Assembly: GCA_021789695.1 (NCBI GenBank)
Contig: JAJYJH010000001.1
Location: 62,001-126,000 of the forward strand
From: a bacterium
GTDB lineage: Bacteria > Elusimicrobiota > Elusimicrobia > Elusimicrobiales > UBA9959
Direction of reading: 5' to 3'
Length of the DNA stretch: 64,000 bases
Shown: positions 8,936 through 17,558 of the stretch, one piece after another
How positions within the stretch are numbered: the stretch's first letter is position 1
Layout: each line of letters begins with the position of its first letter
Made by a program: the position numbers and the translations under genes
Notes under the pieces: model-generated
Databases searched by the model: none
The model's input: only the letters and a program-made list of their open reading frames with translations
What the model was told of the DNA's origin: nothing

Positions 8936-10162
8936 TTATTTTACGATTTTTCTAAGCGCGTCCAAAATAAAGCCGGCCGCGCGCTCGCGCACGTCTGACC
9001 GGCCGCCGCGGAAGCGCCGCCTGAAGACGCGCGTCCCCGCCTGCGAGGCCAGTCCGAAGTAGATCAGCCCCACCGGCTTGCGGGGCGTTCCGCCGCCGGG
9101 GCCGGCTATGCCGGTCACGGAAAAGGCGTAGTCGCTGCCGAAGACCCTGCGCGCCCCTTCCGCCATCTCGCGCGCGCAGGCGGCGGAAACGGCGCCGTGC
9201 TCCTTCAGCGTGAGCGGATTTACTCCCAGCAGTCCCGTCTTTGCGCCGTTGGAATAAGCGGTTACGCCACCCAGGAACCAGTCAGAGCTGCCCGGTACGT
9301 CGGTAAGCAGTTTGGACGCCAGGCCGCCAGTGCATGACTCGGCGCAGGCTGCCGTGCGGCCGGCTGTCTTCAGCGCTTTCCCTGCCGCGGACGACAGAGT
9401 TTCTTCGCCTGATCCGTAGAGACTGCCGCGCAGGGCCATGCGGCAGGCAGCCTCGGCCCTGGCCAACGCGCCCTTTCCGTCGTCCCCGTAAATTATGAAA
9501 TCCACGGTCCCAGCCCCTGCCAGGATGGTGAAGGAGAGGCCGGGGAAGGTCCGCATGACCGGCTTCAGCAGTGCTTGCGCCTCCGTCTCACCCAGCCCTG
9601 CGGTCCGGAGCTTCACCTGGCGCAAAGGAGGTAGGCGGAAGAAGGAGCGTATCTCCTCTTCCAGGAACCCTGCGAACATGGGTTCCCATTCGGAGCGCGG
9701 GCCCGGCAGCAGCGCCAGCATCCTGCGCCCGCGGGTCAGCACCTCCCCGAAAGCCGTCCCGTTGGCGTTCTCGAGCGCTTTGGCGCCTTCCACCAGCAGG
9801 CACTGGTTCCGGAAGTCTGGCGACAGCTTCCTGAGGCCGTAATTAAAGGAGAGGATCCGTTCGCAGGCCTTGGAATGGAACAGCCCGCGGCCCAGGGCGG
9901 CGGCTGTGGCCTGGCGGGTAAGGTCGTCGAACGTGGGGCCGAGCCCGCCGCAGACCAGCACCAGGTCGGACCTGCGGAGGGCCCCCGCGACGCAGTCGCG
10001 TATCTCCTCCAGGCTGTCCCCGGCGGATTGTTCTCTCCTTATCGCGAAGCCGAGCTGGGACAGGCGCTCGTGGAAAAGCGGTACATAAAGGTTGAGCTTG
10101 CCGCCCAGCAGCTCAGATCCGGTGCAGATTATCTCAGCTCTTCCTTGTCCCAGCCGTTCCAT
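8936..10162 (-). CDS. cinA: CinA family nicotinamide-nucleotide amidohydrolase / competence-damage protein
   Basis: A 408-residue two-domain protein. The N-terminal MoCF-like domain has GSELLGGKLN and CGGLGPTFDDLTRQ, and the C-terminal CinA domain has AESCTGGLASKLLT, GGVTAYSNGAKTGLLGV and VTGIAGPGGGT. Related proteins deamidate NMN and may hydrolyse ADP-ribose as part of NAD salvage. I place the start at the ATG at 10162 because a strong Shine-Dalgarno (GGAGGGGAGA) precedes it. The open frame extends much further upstream, but only as a shadow of the neighbouring plus-strand genes. It is transcribed divergently from the DUF4404 gene. Confidence 0.93.
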   Translation of the reverse strand: MERLGQGRAEIICTGSELLGGKLNLYVPLFHERLSQLGFAIRREQSAGDSLEEIRDCVAGALRRSDLVLVCGGLGPTFDDLTRQATAAALGRGLFHSKACERILSFNYGLRKLSPDFRNQCLLVEGAKALENANGTAFGEVLTRGRRMLALLPGPRSEWEPMFAGFLEEEIRSFFRLPPLRQVKLRTAGLGETEAQALLKPVMRTFPGLSFTILAGAGTVDFIIYGDDGKGALARAEAACRMALRGSLYGSGEETLSSAAGKALKTAGRTAACAESCTGGLASKLLTDVPGSSDWFLGGVTAYSNGAKTGLLGVNPLTLKEHGAVSAACAREMAEGARRVFGSDYAFSVTGIAGPGGGTPRKPVGLIYFGLASQAGTRVFRRRFRGGRSDVRERAAGFILDALRKIVK

Positions 10163-10267
10163 TCTCCCCTCCGCGCACGCCGGCCCCAATAGGGTAGCAA
10201 AAACGGCTTCGGATTGACAGGAGAGGACGTATATGATAACTTTGACTTCGCCTGACAGGGAGGGAAC

Positions 10268-10600
10268 GTGATCAAGGACACTCTCGCGAAAATCGAATCC
10301 GCCATAGCAAAGGTGCAGGCGGGGAACTCCTCGGAAAAGACCGAGCTGGTCTCCCTGCTGGAGAAGCTCAAGAAGGAGCTGTCCGAACTGCCGCCTTCGA
10401 TGGCGGAAGAGGCCAGCAGCATAGGCTATTTTACCGAGACCGCCGCCCACGAAGTGACGCGCAGCAATTCCAGCGTTCAGCTGCGGAATCTTTCCATTTC
10501 CGGCATCTCCTACGCCGTCAAAGGCTTCGAGGTCTCCCATCCGGAGATGGTTTCCGTGGTCAACGAGATCTGCATGATACTCGCCAGGATGGGGATATAG
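10268..10600 (+). CDS. DUF4404-like protein
   Basis: A 110-residue, largely alpha-helical protein with an N-terminal coiled-coil-like half (KTELVSLLEKLKKELSEL) and a C-terminal segment (FEVSHPEMVSVVNEICMILA) resembling the DUF4404 family. No function is known for that family. The GTG start is supported by an AGGGAGG ribosome binding site. It has no signal peptide or membrane segment. Confidence 0.7.
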   Translation: MIKDTLAKIESAIAKVQAGNSSEKTELVSLLEKLKKELSELPPSMAEEASSIGYFTETAAHEVTRSNSSVQLRNLSISGISYAVKGFEVSHPEMVSVVNEICMILARMGI

Positions 10601-10657
10601 CGCACCTCTATCCAGGGCTGCGGCGTTGAGACCGGCTGCGGCCCGCAAACATGAGCC

Positions 10658-10852
10658 ATGAAGCTTTCTGACGTCAAAAGGCGCAACCGCCTGATAGGCA
10701 TAATCGGCGCGGCCCTGCTCTTCGAGCGCGCGGGCCTGGACCCGTTCCTGCGCCGCATAGGCGGCGTTCTCTTCTCGTTCTGCGTCCTGCTCCTCCTGTT
10801 TTTTCTGGTCCCCCTCCTGCTGGAACATATAGAGCGCAGATTCGTCAGGTAG
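10658..10852 (+). CDS. Hypothetical small single-pass membrane protein
   Basis: A 64-residue ORF with a basic N-terminus (MKLSDVKRRNRLIG), a short amphipathic region, one strong hydrophobic segment around residues 37-56 (VLFSFCVLLLLFFLVPLLLE) and a basic tail. This is the pattern of a small membrane protein with positive charges on both sides. No family is recognised. The ribosome binding site is weak, so it may not be translated. It sits between the DUF4404 gene and the ppdK promoter region. Confidence 0.45.
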   Translation: MKLSDVKRRNRLIGIIGAALLFERAGLDPFLRRIGGVLFSFCVLLLLFFLVPLLLEHIERRFVR

Positions 10853-10879
10853 TCGGACTGCCGGCCCGTGCTTTTCCCA

Positions 10880-10909
10880 TTGCTCCCCCCCGCCGCCATT
10901 TAGTATCAT
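10880..10909 (+). promoter_or_regulatory. Possible promoter of ppdK
   Basis: TTGCTC (10880-10885) and TATCAT (10904-10909) are 18 bp apart, about 70 bases before the ppdK ATG. The match is moderate. A C-run fills most of the spacer. Confidence 0.4.
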
Positions 10910-10979
10910 TAAGGAAAGCCTCCCCAAGGGGCCCAACGCCCGCACCCGCGGGCCAGACAGTTGAGAGACAACAGGAGCC

Positions 10980-13772
10980 ATGCATATGCCCAAGACGGCT
11001 GTTAAATCCAAAGCGAAGTCATCCACCCAGGTAAAAATTTCCAAGAAGATGACGTACTTCTTCGGCGGCGGCCGCGCCGACGGCAAGGAATCCATGAAGA
11101 ACCTGCTCGGCGGCAAGGGCGCCAACCTCGCCGAGATGGCCGGCCATCCCGACCTGCGCCTACCTGTTCCTCCGGGTTTTACGCTGACCACAGAGATCTG
11201 CACTTATTACTGGGCCAACAAACGCTCCTACCCGAAGGGTCTCACGCAGGACGTAGAGAAGAACCTCCGCCGCGTGGAAGAGCTGACCAGCAAGAAGTTC
11301 GGCGACCCGGAGAACCCGCTGCTCGTCTCCGTGCGCTCCGGCGCCCGCAAATCCATGCCGGGCATGATGGAAACCATTCTGAACGTCGGCCTGACCGAGG
11401 CCACCATTCCCGGCCTGATAAAGCTCACCAATAACCCGCGTTTCGTATACGACGCCTACCGCCGCCTGATTATGATGTACTCCGACGTAGTGATGGAGAA
11501 GGCGGCCGGCATAGAGCCCAAGGACGACATGGGCATCCGCAAGCAGCTTGACCGCATGATGGAGGAGGTCAAGGAGCACAGGGGGTATAAGTCCGATACC
11601 GAGATTTCCGCCGAGGAACTCAAGGAACTCGCCGGCCGCTTCAAGTCCAAGGTCAAGGAAGTGCTCGGCAAAGAATTCCCGGACGACCCGATGGACCAGT
11701 TGTGGGGCTCGATTGGCGCCGTTTTCGCCTCCTGGATGGGCAAGCGCGCCGTGTCCTACCGCCGCATAGAGGGCATACCCGAGGAGTGGGGTACGGCCGT
11801 TAACGTGCAGAGCATGGTGTTCGGGAACATGGGCGAGGACTCCGCTACCGGAGTGGGCTTCACCCGCAACCCCGCCACCGGCGACAACCAGTTTTACGGC
11901 GAGTTCCTCGTGAACGCGCAGGGAGAGGACGTTGTGGCAGGCATCCGCACCCCCAACCCGATCAACAATGAGAGCCGCACCGACCAGTCCAGGAATCTGA
12001 AGTCGCTGGAGGAGCTGATGCCCTCCACTTATAAGGAGCTGGCCGTCATCCGCAGGAAGCTCGAGAAGCATTACCACGACATGCTCGACATAGAGTTCAC
12101 CATAGAGAAGGGCCGCCTGTACATGCTGCAGTGCCGCGTCGGTAAGCGCAACGGCCCCGCCGCCGTACGCATGGCCATCGATATGTACAAGGAGAAGCTC
12201 GCGCCTAGGGAAGAGGTCGTGATGCGCGTCACTCCCTCCCAGCTGGACGAGCTGCTGCACCCGGTCATAGACCCCAAGGCCGAGGCTAAGGCCAAGGTCC
12301 TCGGCAAGGGCTTGCCCGCCGGTCCCGGCGGCGCCGTGGGACAGGTCGTCTTCACCGCGGCCGACGCTGTCAAATGGAAGAAGGAAGGTAGGCCTGTCAT
12401 TCTCGTGCGCGAGGAGACAAACCCCGAGGATGTAGAGGGCATGAGGGCCGCCGAGGCCATCCTGACCGCCCGCGGCGGCATGACCTCTCATGCGGCCCTC
12501 GTGGCCCGTGGCTGGGGCAAGTGCTGTGTGGTCGGCTGCTCCGCCGTGGAGATAGATCTGTCTTCCAAGACTCTCAGCATCGGCGGCGAGAACCTGAAGG
12601 AGGGCGATTGGCTCTCCCTGAACGGTTCGAAGGGCCTCGTCTACAACGGCAAGCTTGAAATGCTCGACGCCAGCGAATCCAACGAGCTGCTGAACGAGTT
12701 CCTGAAGCTCTGTAATCCCGTGCGCGCTCTCAAGGTCTGGACCAACGCCGACACCCCCGCCGACGCCGCCACGGCCCGTAAGTTCGGCGCGGAAGGTATA
12801 GGCCTGTTCCGCATCGAGCATATGTTCTACGGCAAGGGCTCCGACGAGGCGCTGTTCAAGCTGCGCAAGATGATCATGTCGAAGACGCTCGAGGAGCGCC
12901 AGGCAGCTCTCGGCGAACTGTTCCCGCACATGAAGAGTGACATTAAGAACACGCTGAAGGTGATGGAAGGCCTGCACGTGACCATTCGCCTGATGGACCC
13001 GCCGCTGCACGAATTCGTGCCACATCAGAAGGAAAAACTCGAGGAGTTGGGTAAGTCCCTCGGCATCTCGTTCGACGAACTCGAGGCGCGCGCCACCGCG
13101 CTGCGCGAGAGCAATCCGATGATGGGACACCGCGGCGTGCGCCTAGGAGTGACCTATCCCGAGATCACCGAGATGCAGGCTCGCGCCATCTTCGAGGCGG
13201 CCGCCGACCTCTATAAGGAAGGGGTGAAGGTTTACCCGGATATCATGATCCCGGTCGTCTCGCTGGAGACCGAGGTTCAGCACCAGACCGAGATCATCCA
13301 CCGCGCCTACGCCGAGGTCTCAAAGGCGCGCGGCGTAAAGTTCCAGTACATGATCGGCACGATGATCGAGATCCCCCGCGCCTGCCTCATCGCCGGCAGG
13401 CTGTCCGAAACGATGCAGTTCTTCTCGTTCGGCACGAACGACCTGACCCAGATGACCTTCGGCTATTCCCGCGACGACTCCGGCTACTTCCTTAAGGAGT
13501 ACACAGAGAAGGGGCTGCTGCCCGTGGACCCATTCCAGAGCATAGACCAGACCGGAGTGGGCGAGCTGATCAAGATCACGGTTGAGCGCGGCCGCAAGGT
13601 CCGCAAGGACCTGAAGATCGGCATCTGCGGCGAGCAGGGCGGCGAGCCGGCCTCAGTAGAATTCTGCCACAAGGCGGGTCTTAACTACGTGAGCTGCTCT
13701 CCGTTCCGTGTGCCGATAGCGATACTAGCCGCGGCCCAGTCTCAGATCAGGGCCCCGCGCAAGAGCAAGTAA
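10980..13772 (+). CDS. ppdK: Pyruvate, phosphate dikinase
   Basis: PPDK interconverts pyruvate, ATP and phosphate with PEP, AMP and pyrophosphate. In anaerobes or fermenters it can work in the glycolytic direction as a PPi-linked pyruvate kinase or supply PEP for gluconeogenesis. The 930-residue length is typical. The N-terminal nucleotide-binding domain holds LLGGKGANLAEMAG and VRSGARKSMPGMM. The swivelling domain has the phosphorylated histidine in RGGMTSHAALVARGWGKCC. The C-terminal PEP/pyruvate barrel has MGHRGVRLGVTYPEI and FGTNDLTQMTFGYSRDD. The start has a second in-frame ATG two codons later; both follow ACAGGAG. A long open frame on the opposite strand is spurious. gmk follows six bases after the stop. 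Confidence 0.98.
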   Translation: MHMPKTAVKSKAKSSTQVKISKKMTYFFGGGRADGKESMKNLLGGKGANLAEMAGHPDLRLPVPPGFTLTTEICTYYWANKRSYPKGLTQDVEKNLRRVEELTSKKFGDPENPLLVSVRSGARKSMPGMMETILNVGLTEATIPGLIKLTNNPRFVYDAYRRLIMMYSDVVMEKAAGIEPKDDMGIRKQLDRMMEEVKEHRGYKSDTEISAEELKELAGRFKSKVKEVLGKEFPDDPMDQLWGSIGAVFASWMGKRAVSYRRIEGIPEEWGTAVNVQSMVFGNMGEDSATGVGFTRNPATGDNQFYGEFLVNAQGEDVVAGIRTPNPINNESRTDQSRNLKSLEELMPSTYKELAVIRRKLEKHYHDMLDIEFTIEKGRLYMLQCRVGKRNGPAAVRMAIDMYKEKLAPREEVVMRVTPSQLDELLHPVIDPKAEAKAKVLGKGLPAGPGGAVGQVVFTAADAVKWKKEGRPVILVREETNPEDVEGMRAAEAILTARGGMTSHAALVARGWGKCCVVGCSAVEIDLSSKTLSIGGENLKEGDWLSLNGSKGLVYNGKLEMLDASESNELLNEFLKLCNPVRALKVWTNADTPADAATARKFGAEGIGLFRIEHMFYGKGSDEALFKLRKMIMSKTLEERQAALGELFPHMKSDIKNTLKVMEGLHVTIRLMDPPLHEFVPHQKEKLEELGKSLGISFDELEARATALRESNPMMGHRGVRLGVTYPEITEMQARAIFEAAADLYKEGVKVYPDIMIPVVSLETEVQHQTEIIHRAYAEVSKARGVKFQYMIGTMIEIPRACLIAGRLSETMQFFSFGTNDLTQMTFGYSRDDSGYFLKEYTEKGLLPVDPFQSIDQTGVGELIKITVERGRKVRKDLKIGICGEQGGEPASVEFCHKAGLNYVSCSPFRVPIAILAAAQSQIRAPRKSK

Positions 13773-13778
13773 GTTCTG

Positions 13779-14405
13779 GTGCGAGGCGTCTGCAAGTGCT
13801 TCCCGATGGTTCTTTCCGCCCCTTCAGGGGGCGGAAAGACCGTCGTACGTTCCGCGTTGCTGAAACTGGACGGGAAGTTCGCCTTCAGCGTGACTTGCAC
13901 CACCCGGCCGCGCCGGCCAGAAGAAGCGGACGGCAGGGACTACTATTTCGTAACGGAGCCGCAGTTCATGAAGCTGCGCCGCGAGGGCAAGCTGCTTGAG
14001 TGGGCGAAGGTCCACGGTAATTACTACGGCACGCCGGTCAGGTCGGTGACGGAGGTTCTCAGGGAAGGCCGCATCCCGGTGATGACGATAGACGTGAAAG
14101 GGGCCCGCTCCGTGCGGCGTCTTTTCCCGGACGCGGTGACCGTGTTTTTGCTGCCGCCGGACCTGAAGACGCTCGTGCGGCGCCTACGCGCCCGCGGAGA
14201 GCCGCCTGAGAACGTTGCCGTACGCCTGAACACGGCCAAGGCGGAGTTGAAGGCCGCCCCAGCCTTCGACTATCTGGTGATAAACGACAGGCTGCCGGAG
14301 ACGGTGCGCGAGGTGGCGGCCATAGCGGAGCTGGAAACGCTCCGCACGCGGCGAAACCTGGACAAGGTGCGCGCTTTCGGCGCCGAACTGTCCGGGAAGG
14401 ATTAA
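13779..14405 (+). CDS. gmk: Guanylate kinase
   Basis: Guanylate kinase phosphorylates GMP to GDP. The 208-residue product shows the P-loop SAPSGGGKT, the GMP-binding stretch TCTTRPRRPEEADGRDYYFV and the lid region with RLRARGE. The start is a GTG at 13779, six bases after ppdK; a downstream ATG (residue 10, directly before the P-loop strand) would leave almost no N-terminus, so the GTG is preferred. The order gmk-rpoZ is conserved in many bacteria and supports both calls. It is probably translated from the ppdK transcript or a local promoter. Confidence 0.95.
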   Translation: MRGVCKCFPMVLSAPSGGGKTVVRSALLKLDGKFAFSVTCTTRPRRPEEADGRDYYFVTEPQFMKLRREGKLLEWAKVHGNYYGTPVRSVTEVLREGRIPVMTIDVKGARSVRRLFPDAVTVFLLPPDLKTLVRRLRARGEPPENVAVRLNTAKAELKAAPAFDYLVINDRLPETVREVAAIAELETLRTRRNLDKVRAFGAELSGKD

Positions 14406-14430
14406 GACAGGTTCTAGACGGAGGTTAGAC

Positions 14431-14751
14431 ATGACGACGCAAGCCAAAACCAAGGAGCATGAGGCCGACCTGGAGCAGCTGATCTCGGATTACGGCCCAT
14501 CCAAGTACAACGACATCGTGCGCGCCATGCAGTGGGCACGCCACCTGCGCCGCCAGGAGGAGTCGCGCGGCCTGACGATGGCGGAACTCATCGACCGCGC
14601 CCTGCTGGACGTGGTGGGCAAGACGGTCACGGTCGAGGACATCGAAACGGCCATTAAGTCCGATATGGAGCTCGAAGAGAAACTCTCCGCGCGCCGCGGG
14701 GAGGAACCTAAGAAGCTCCGCAAAGAGGCCAAGGAAGAGAAGCCGGGCTGA
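14431..14751 (+). CDS. rpoZ: RNA polymerase omega subunit
   Basis: Omega helps assemble and stabilise the beta-prime subunit of RNA polymerase. The 106-residue protein has a central omega/Rpb6-like segment (KYNDIVRAMQWARHLRR, followed by LTMAELIDRALLDVVGK) and a charged, lysine-rich C-terminal tail. Position directly after gmk, by 25 bases with a GGAGG ribosome binding site, is the usual genomic context. The sequence is divergent from the enterobacterial form, so the call rests on length, pattern and context together. Confidence 0.85.
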   Translation: MTTQAKTKEHEADLEQLISDYGPSKYNDIVRAMQWARHLRRQEESRGLTMAELIDRALLDVVGKTVTVEDIETAIKSDMELEEKLSARRGEEPKKLRKEAKEEKPG

Positions 14752-14753
14752 GC

Positions 14754-15500
14754 GTGGCGATGAAGCGCGAGCTCGCCGCCGCGGCCAGGGACCTGGCCTC
14801 CTATATGCGGTCCATTGACGAGGACCTCGCCGAGGCTCCCCCGCGCCCGGCCGCGGCCGCGCCGGCCTGCGGCGAACGCCGGCCTGACGGCATGTCCGCG
14901 CTGGCCGGGCAGGTGCGGTCCTGCCGCAAATGCGGCCTGGGTTACGCCAGATTGAACGCGGTCTTCGGGGTAGGCAGCTACGAGGCGCGCATAGTCTTTG
15001 TCGGCGAGGGGCCTGGCTTCCAGGAGGACCACCAGGGCGAGCCTTTCGTTGGTCGTTCTGGCCAGCTGCTGGACAAGATAATGGACACGGTCCTGGGCCT
15101 TAAGCGCTCCGAAGTCTACATAGCCAATATAGTCAAGTGCCACCCGATGAAGAACCCGGAGACCCCGGAGGCGCACGGCAACGACCGGCCGCCCAGTCAG
15201 GAAGAGATCTCCGCCTGCCGCCCTTACCTCGACGAACAGTTGCGCTTCATAAGACCGGCCTGCATAGTGACCCTCGGGTCCGTCCCCACGAAAGTACTGC
15301 TGAACGCCGAAAAGGGAATTTCCCTGATGCGCGGGCGCTGGTACGATTATCCGGTGGACCTGTTCGGCCCGGGCCATCCGATAAAGGTAATGCCTACCTA
15401 TCACCCTGCCGCGCTGCTGCGAAACCCCAACCTAAAACGCGACACTTGGGAAGACATGAAGATGGTCAGGGCTTTCCTCGAAACTGGTAGAATGAGCTGA
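14754..15500 (+). CDS. Uracil-DNA glycosylase, family 4 (Fe-S)
   Basis: This enzyme removes uracil from DNA to begin base excision repair. The 248-residue protein has an Ala/Pro-rich N-terminal extension, then the family-4 motifs: the first iron-sulphur cysteines in CRKCGLGY, the motif GEGPGFQEDHQGEPFVG with SGQLLDKIM, a further cysteine pair (VKCHP and SACRPYL), and the catalytic-loop TYHPAALLRNP. The family carries a [4Fe-4S] cluster on four cysteines, all present here. It begins with GTG two bases after rpoZ and probably belongs to the same transcript. It ends 26 bases before priA. Confidence 0.93.
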   Translation: MAMKRELAAAARDLASYMRSIDEDLAEAPPRPAAAAPACGERRPDGMSALAGQVRSCRKCGLGYARLNAVFGVGSYEARIVFVGEGPGFQEDHQGEPFVGRSGQLLDKIMDTVLGLKRSEVYIANIVKCHPMKNPETPEAHGNDRPPSQEEISACRPYLDEQLRFIRPACIVTLGSVPTKVLLNAEKGISLMRGRWYDYPVDLFGPGHPIKVMPTYHPAALLRNPNLKRDTWEDMKMVRAFLETGRMS

Positions 15501-15526
15501 GCGCCGCGCCCTGGCGCGGCCGTTCC

Positions 15527-17512
15527 ATGCTGGCAGAGATATCTTTCCCTATACCGCTGCGGCGGACTTTCTATTACCTGCTTCCCGAGGAGCTGGAGCT
15601 CAGGGCCGCGCCCGGCCTGCGGGTCGTCGCCCCGCTTGGCAGGAGGACCGAAGCCATCGGCATGATGCTCCGGGTCCTGCCGGAGAAGGACGCGGACCTG
15701 ACGCGCTTCAAGGAGCTTAAGTCCGTCGCACGCCTGCTGGACGAGGATCCGCTTTTCCCGGAGGACGCTCCGGCGCTGGCCTCCTGGATGTCGGGGCGCT
15801 GGGGGTCTCCGGAAGGGCTGTGCCTCGGGGTCTTCTACTCCCACGGGCCGCGCGAACGTCCCCCCCAGCCGGCCGCTTCCGTTACGCTTCCCCCGCTCCC
15901 TCCCCCTTCGGAACTTCCCGAGCTCTCCCGTTTCTGCGGCGAGCTCCAGGGCCCCGGCGGCGGCGCTTATCTGCTGCGCCTGGCCCCGCTGGAACGCCGT
16001 GAGGCCGTCTATCCGCTGCTTTTTTCCTGCGCCCTGCGGCAGGAGGGCTCGCAGGGGCTGCTGCTGGTCCCGGACCTTAATTTTATACCTGCTCTTAAGA
16101 CGGCCCTCGAGCGCGTCTTTCCGGGCAGGGTGGGAGGCTGGCATTCCCGGCTGACTCCGGCGAAAAGAGCGGACGTCTGGGCCGGCGCTGTCTCCGGCAG
16201 GTTCAAGGTGATAATCGCCACGCGCACCGGCGTCTTTCTGCCTTTCCGCGAACTGCGCCTCGCCGTCATGGACGGAGAGCACGAGGAGGTGTATCGCCAG
16301 GCGGAGGCCGAGCCATTCTACCACGCCAGGGAGGTGCTGCTCAGGCGGGTCCGGGCGCTTGGGGCCAGGGCCGTGCTGGCCAGCCCCTGCCCCTCAATCG
16401 AATCCTGGGGAGCCGCCGCCTCGGGGGACCTGAAGCGCGTGGACGCGGTGCCGCAGGCCAGGCTGGCGGGGCCGGGCCCCGACGTGCGCGTGCTGGACAT
16501 GGAGAACTACCCAGGAGAGATACTGGCCAGGCCTCTTGCCGAAGCGCTGCGCCGCGCCGTGGAGAGCGGAGGGCAGGCCCTCGTGATAGCCGCCCGCAAG
16601 GGCTACGCCTCGCGCCTTTTCTGCGCGAACTGCGGCTGGATGCCGCGCTGCGGGAAATGCGGCCCAGGTTACGCCCTGCTGAAATCCCCCCAGTCGGCCC
16701 CGGTGCTGCTCTGCCGGCGCTGCGGCAGGAAAGAACCTTTGCCCATGGTCTGTCCCTCCTGCGGCGGAAAGGTGTTCCGCGACTACGGGACCGGGACGCA
16801 GAAGGCGCAGGAGGCCGTCCGGAAGCTGCTGCCGCCCGGCGTCAGGGTGGCGCGTTTCGACGGCGACGTCCTGCGCGGCTCGTTGAAAGCCATGCGCTCG
16901 GAACTGGATTCCTTCTCACGCGGCGAGGCGGACGTGCTGGTGGGGACGCGCATCGCGCTGCGCGACCTCGGGGCGCCGCGCCTTTCGCTGGCCGCCTTCA
17001 CAGACGCCGACGCCGACCTGTCCGGGGCTGATTTCAGGGCCTCGGAAAAGGCTTACCGCTCCTTTTACGGAGCCTGGCGCTTGTTGGGCGCCGGTGGAGA
17101 GCTCTTTATCCAGACCCGGGAGGCCGGGCATTACGTCTTCTCGCGCCTGACCGAGATGGATTACCCCTCCTTTGCCGACGGCGAACTCGCCGCGCGCAGG
17201 GATTTCTTCTACCCCCCTTTCTCTAACCTGATAAAGGCGAGGTTCGCCTCTTTCGACCGCGGCGCGCTGGATGCGGCCGCCTCGGACCTGCTGAAAGCGC
17301 TCTCTTTTCTCGGCGGCGGCGGCGCGGCCGGGGAGATACTGGGGCCCGTGACGCCGCAGGGACAGGAGAGGCGCAAGTTTCACAGCGAGTATTACCTGGT
17401 TAAAGCCGCCACCGAAGCCGACGCCGCGCTCTGCCTTAAGAAGGCGCTCTCGCTGCCTCCCCGCCCCGGAGTTAAATACTTCATAGAGGCGGACCCCTAC
17501 GGTTTCCAGTAG
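15527..17512 (+). CDS. priA: PriA-like replication restart protein with degraded helicase motifs
   Basis: PriA loads the replicative helicase at stalled forks. The 661-residue protein aligns by eye with the family: N-terminal DNA-binding domain (PLRRTFYYLLPEEL), helicase lobes, the zinc module with all eight cysteines (Cys366, 369, 375, 378, 396, 399, 409, 412), the GTGTQK motif and a C-terminal domain. The catalytic helicase motifs are missing. Where GVTGSGKTEVY is expected, residues 148-161 read YLLRLAPLERREAV. Motif II is DGEH (249-252) instead of DEEH, and motif VI (QVAGRAGR) is replaced by FYGAWRLLGAG. The frame is intact and codon use matches its neighbours, so it is probably a maintained non-ATPase protein rather than a pseudogene. 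Actinobacterial PriA proteins have also lost helicase motifs. Confidence 0.9.
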   Translation: MLAEISFPIPLRRTFYYLLPEELELRAAPGLRVVAPLGRRTEAIGMMLRVLPEKDADLTRFKELKSVARLLDEDPLFPEDAPALASWMSGRWGSPEGLCLGVFYSHGPRERPPQPAASVTLPPLPPPSELPELSRFCGELQGPGGGAYLLRLAPLERREAVYPLLFSCALRQEGSQGLLLVPDLNFIPALKTALERVFPGRVGGWHSRLTPAKRADVWAGAVSGRFKVIIATRTGVFLPFRELRLAVMDGEHEEVYRQAEAEPFYHAREVLLRRVRALGARAVLASPCPSIESWGAAASGDLKRVDAVPQARLAGPGPDVRVLDMENYPGEILARPLAEALRRAVESGGQALVIAARKGYASRLFCANCGWMPRCGKCGPGYALLKSPQSAPVLLCRRCGRKEPLPMVCPSCGGKVFRDYGTGTQKAQEAVRKLLPPGVRVARFDGDVLRGSLKAMRSELDSFSRGEADVLVGTRIALRDLGAPRLSLAAFTDADADLSGADFRASEKAYRSFYGAWRLLGAGGELFIQTREAGHYVFSRLTEMDYPSFADGELAARRDFFYPPFSNLIKARFASFDRGALDAAASDLLKALSFLGGGGAAGEILGPVTPQGQERRKFHSEYYLVKAATEADAALCLKKALSLPPRPGVKYFIEADPYGFQ

Positions 17513-17558
17513 CCTGGCCCCGAATGACAGCGAAGAACAAAAATAATACAATTTCACT

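Noticed and set aside
10214-10242. Promoter with TTGACA for the DUF4404 gene
   Set aside because: The -35 is perfect, but no acceptable -10 lies 16-18 bp downstream; TATGAT is only 12 bp away.
10163-11203. N-terminal extension of cinA
   Set aside because: It crosses the DUF4404 and ppdK genes antisense; the ATG at 10162 has a strong ribosome binding site and the correct family start.
11160-13130. Long minus-strand open frame opposite ppdK
   Set aside because: Low-complexity His/Leu/Ala/Gly composition and no motifs, while ppdK is unmistakable on the plus strand.
15527-17512. priA as a pseudogene
   Set aside because: The frame is intact for 661 residues, has good codon use and keeps all eight zinc cysteines, so the motif loss looks like specialisation.
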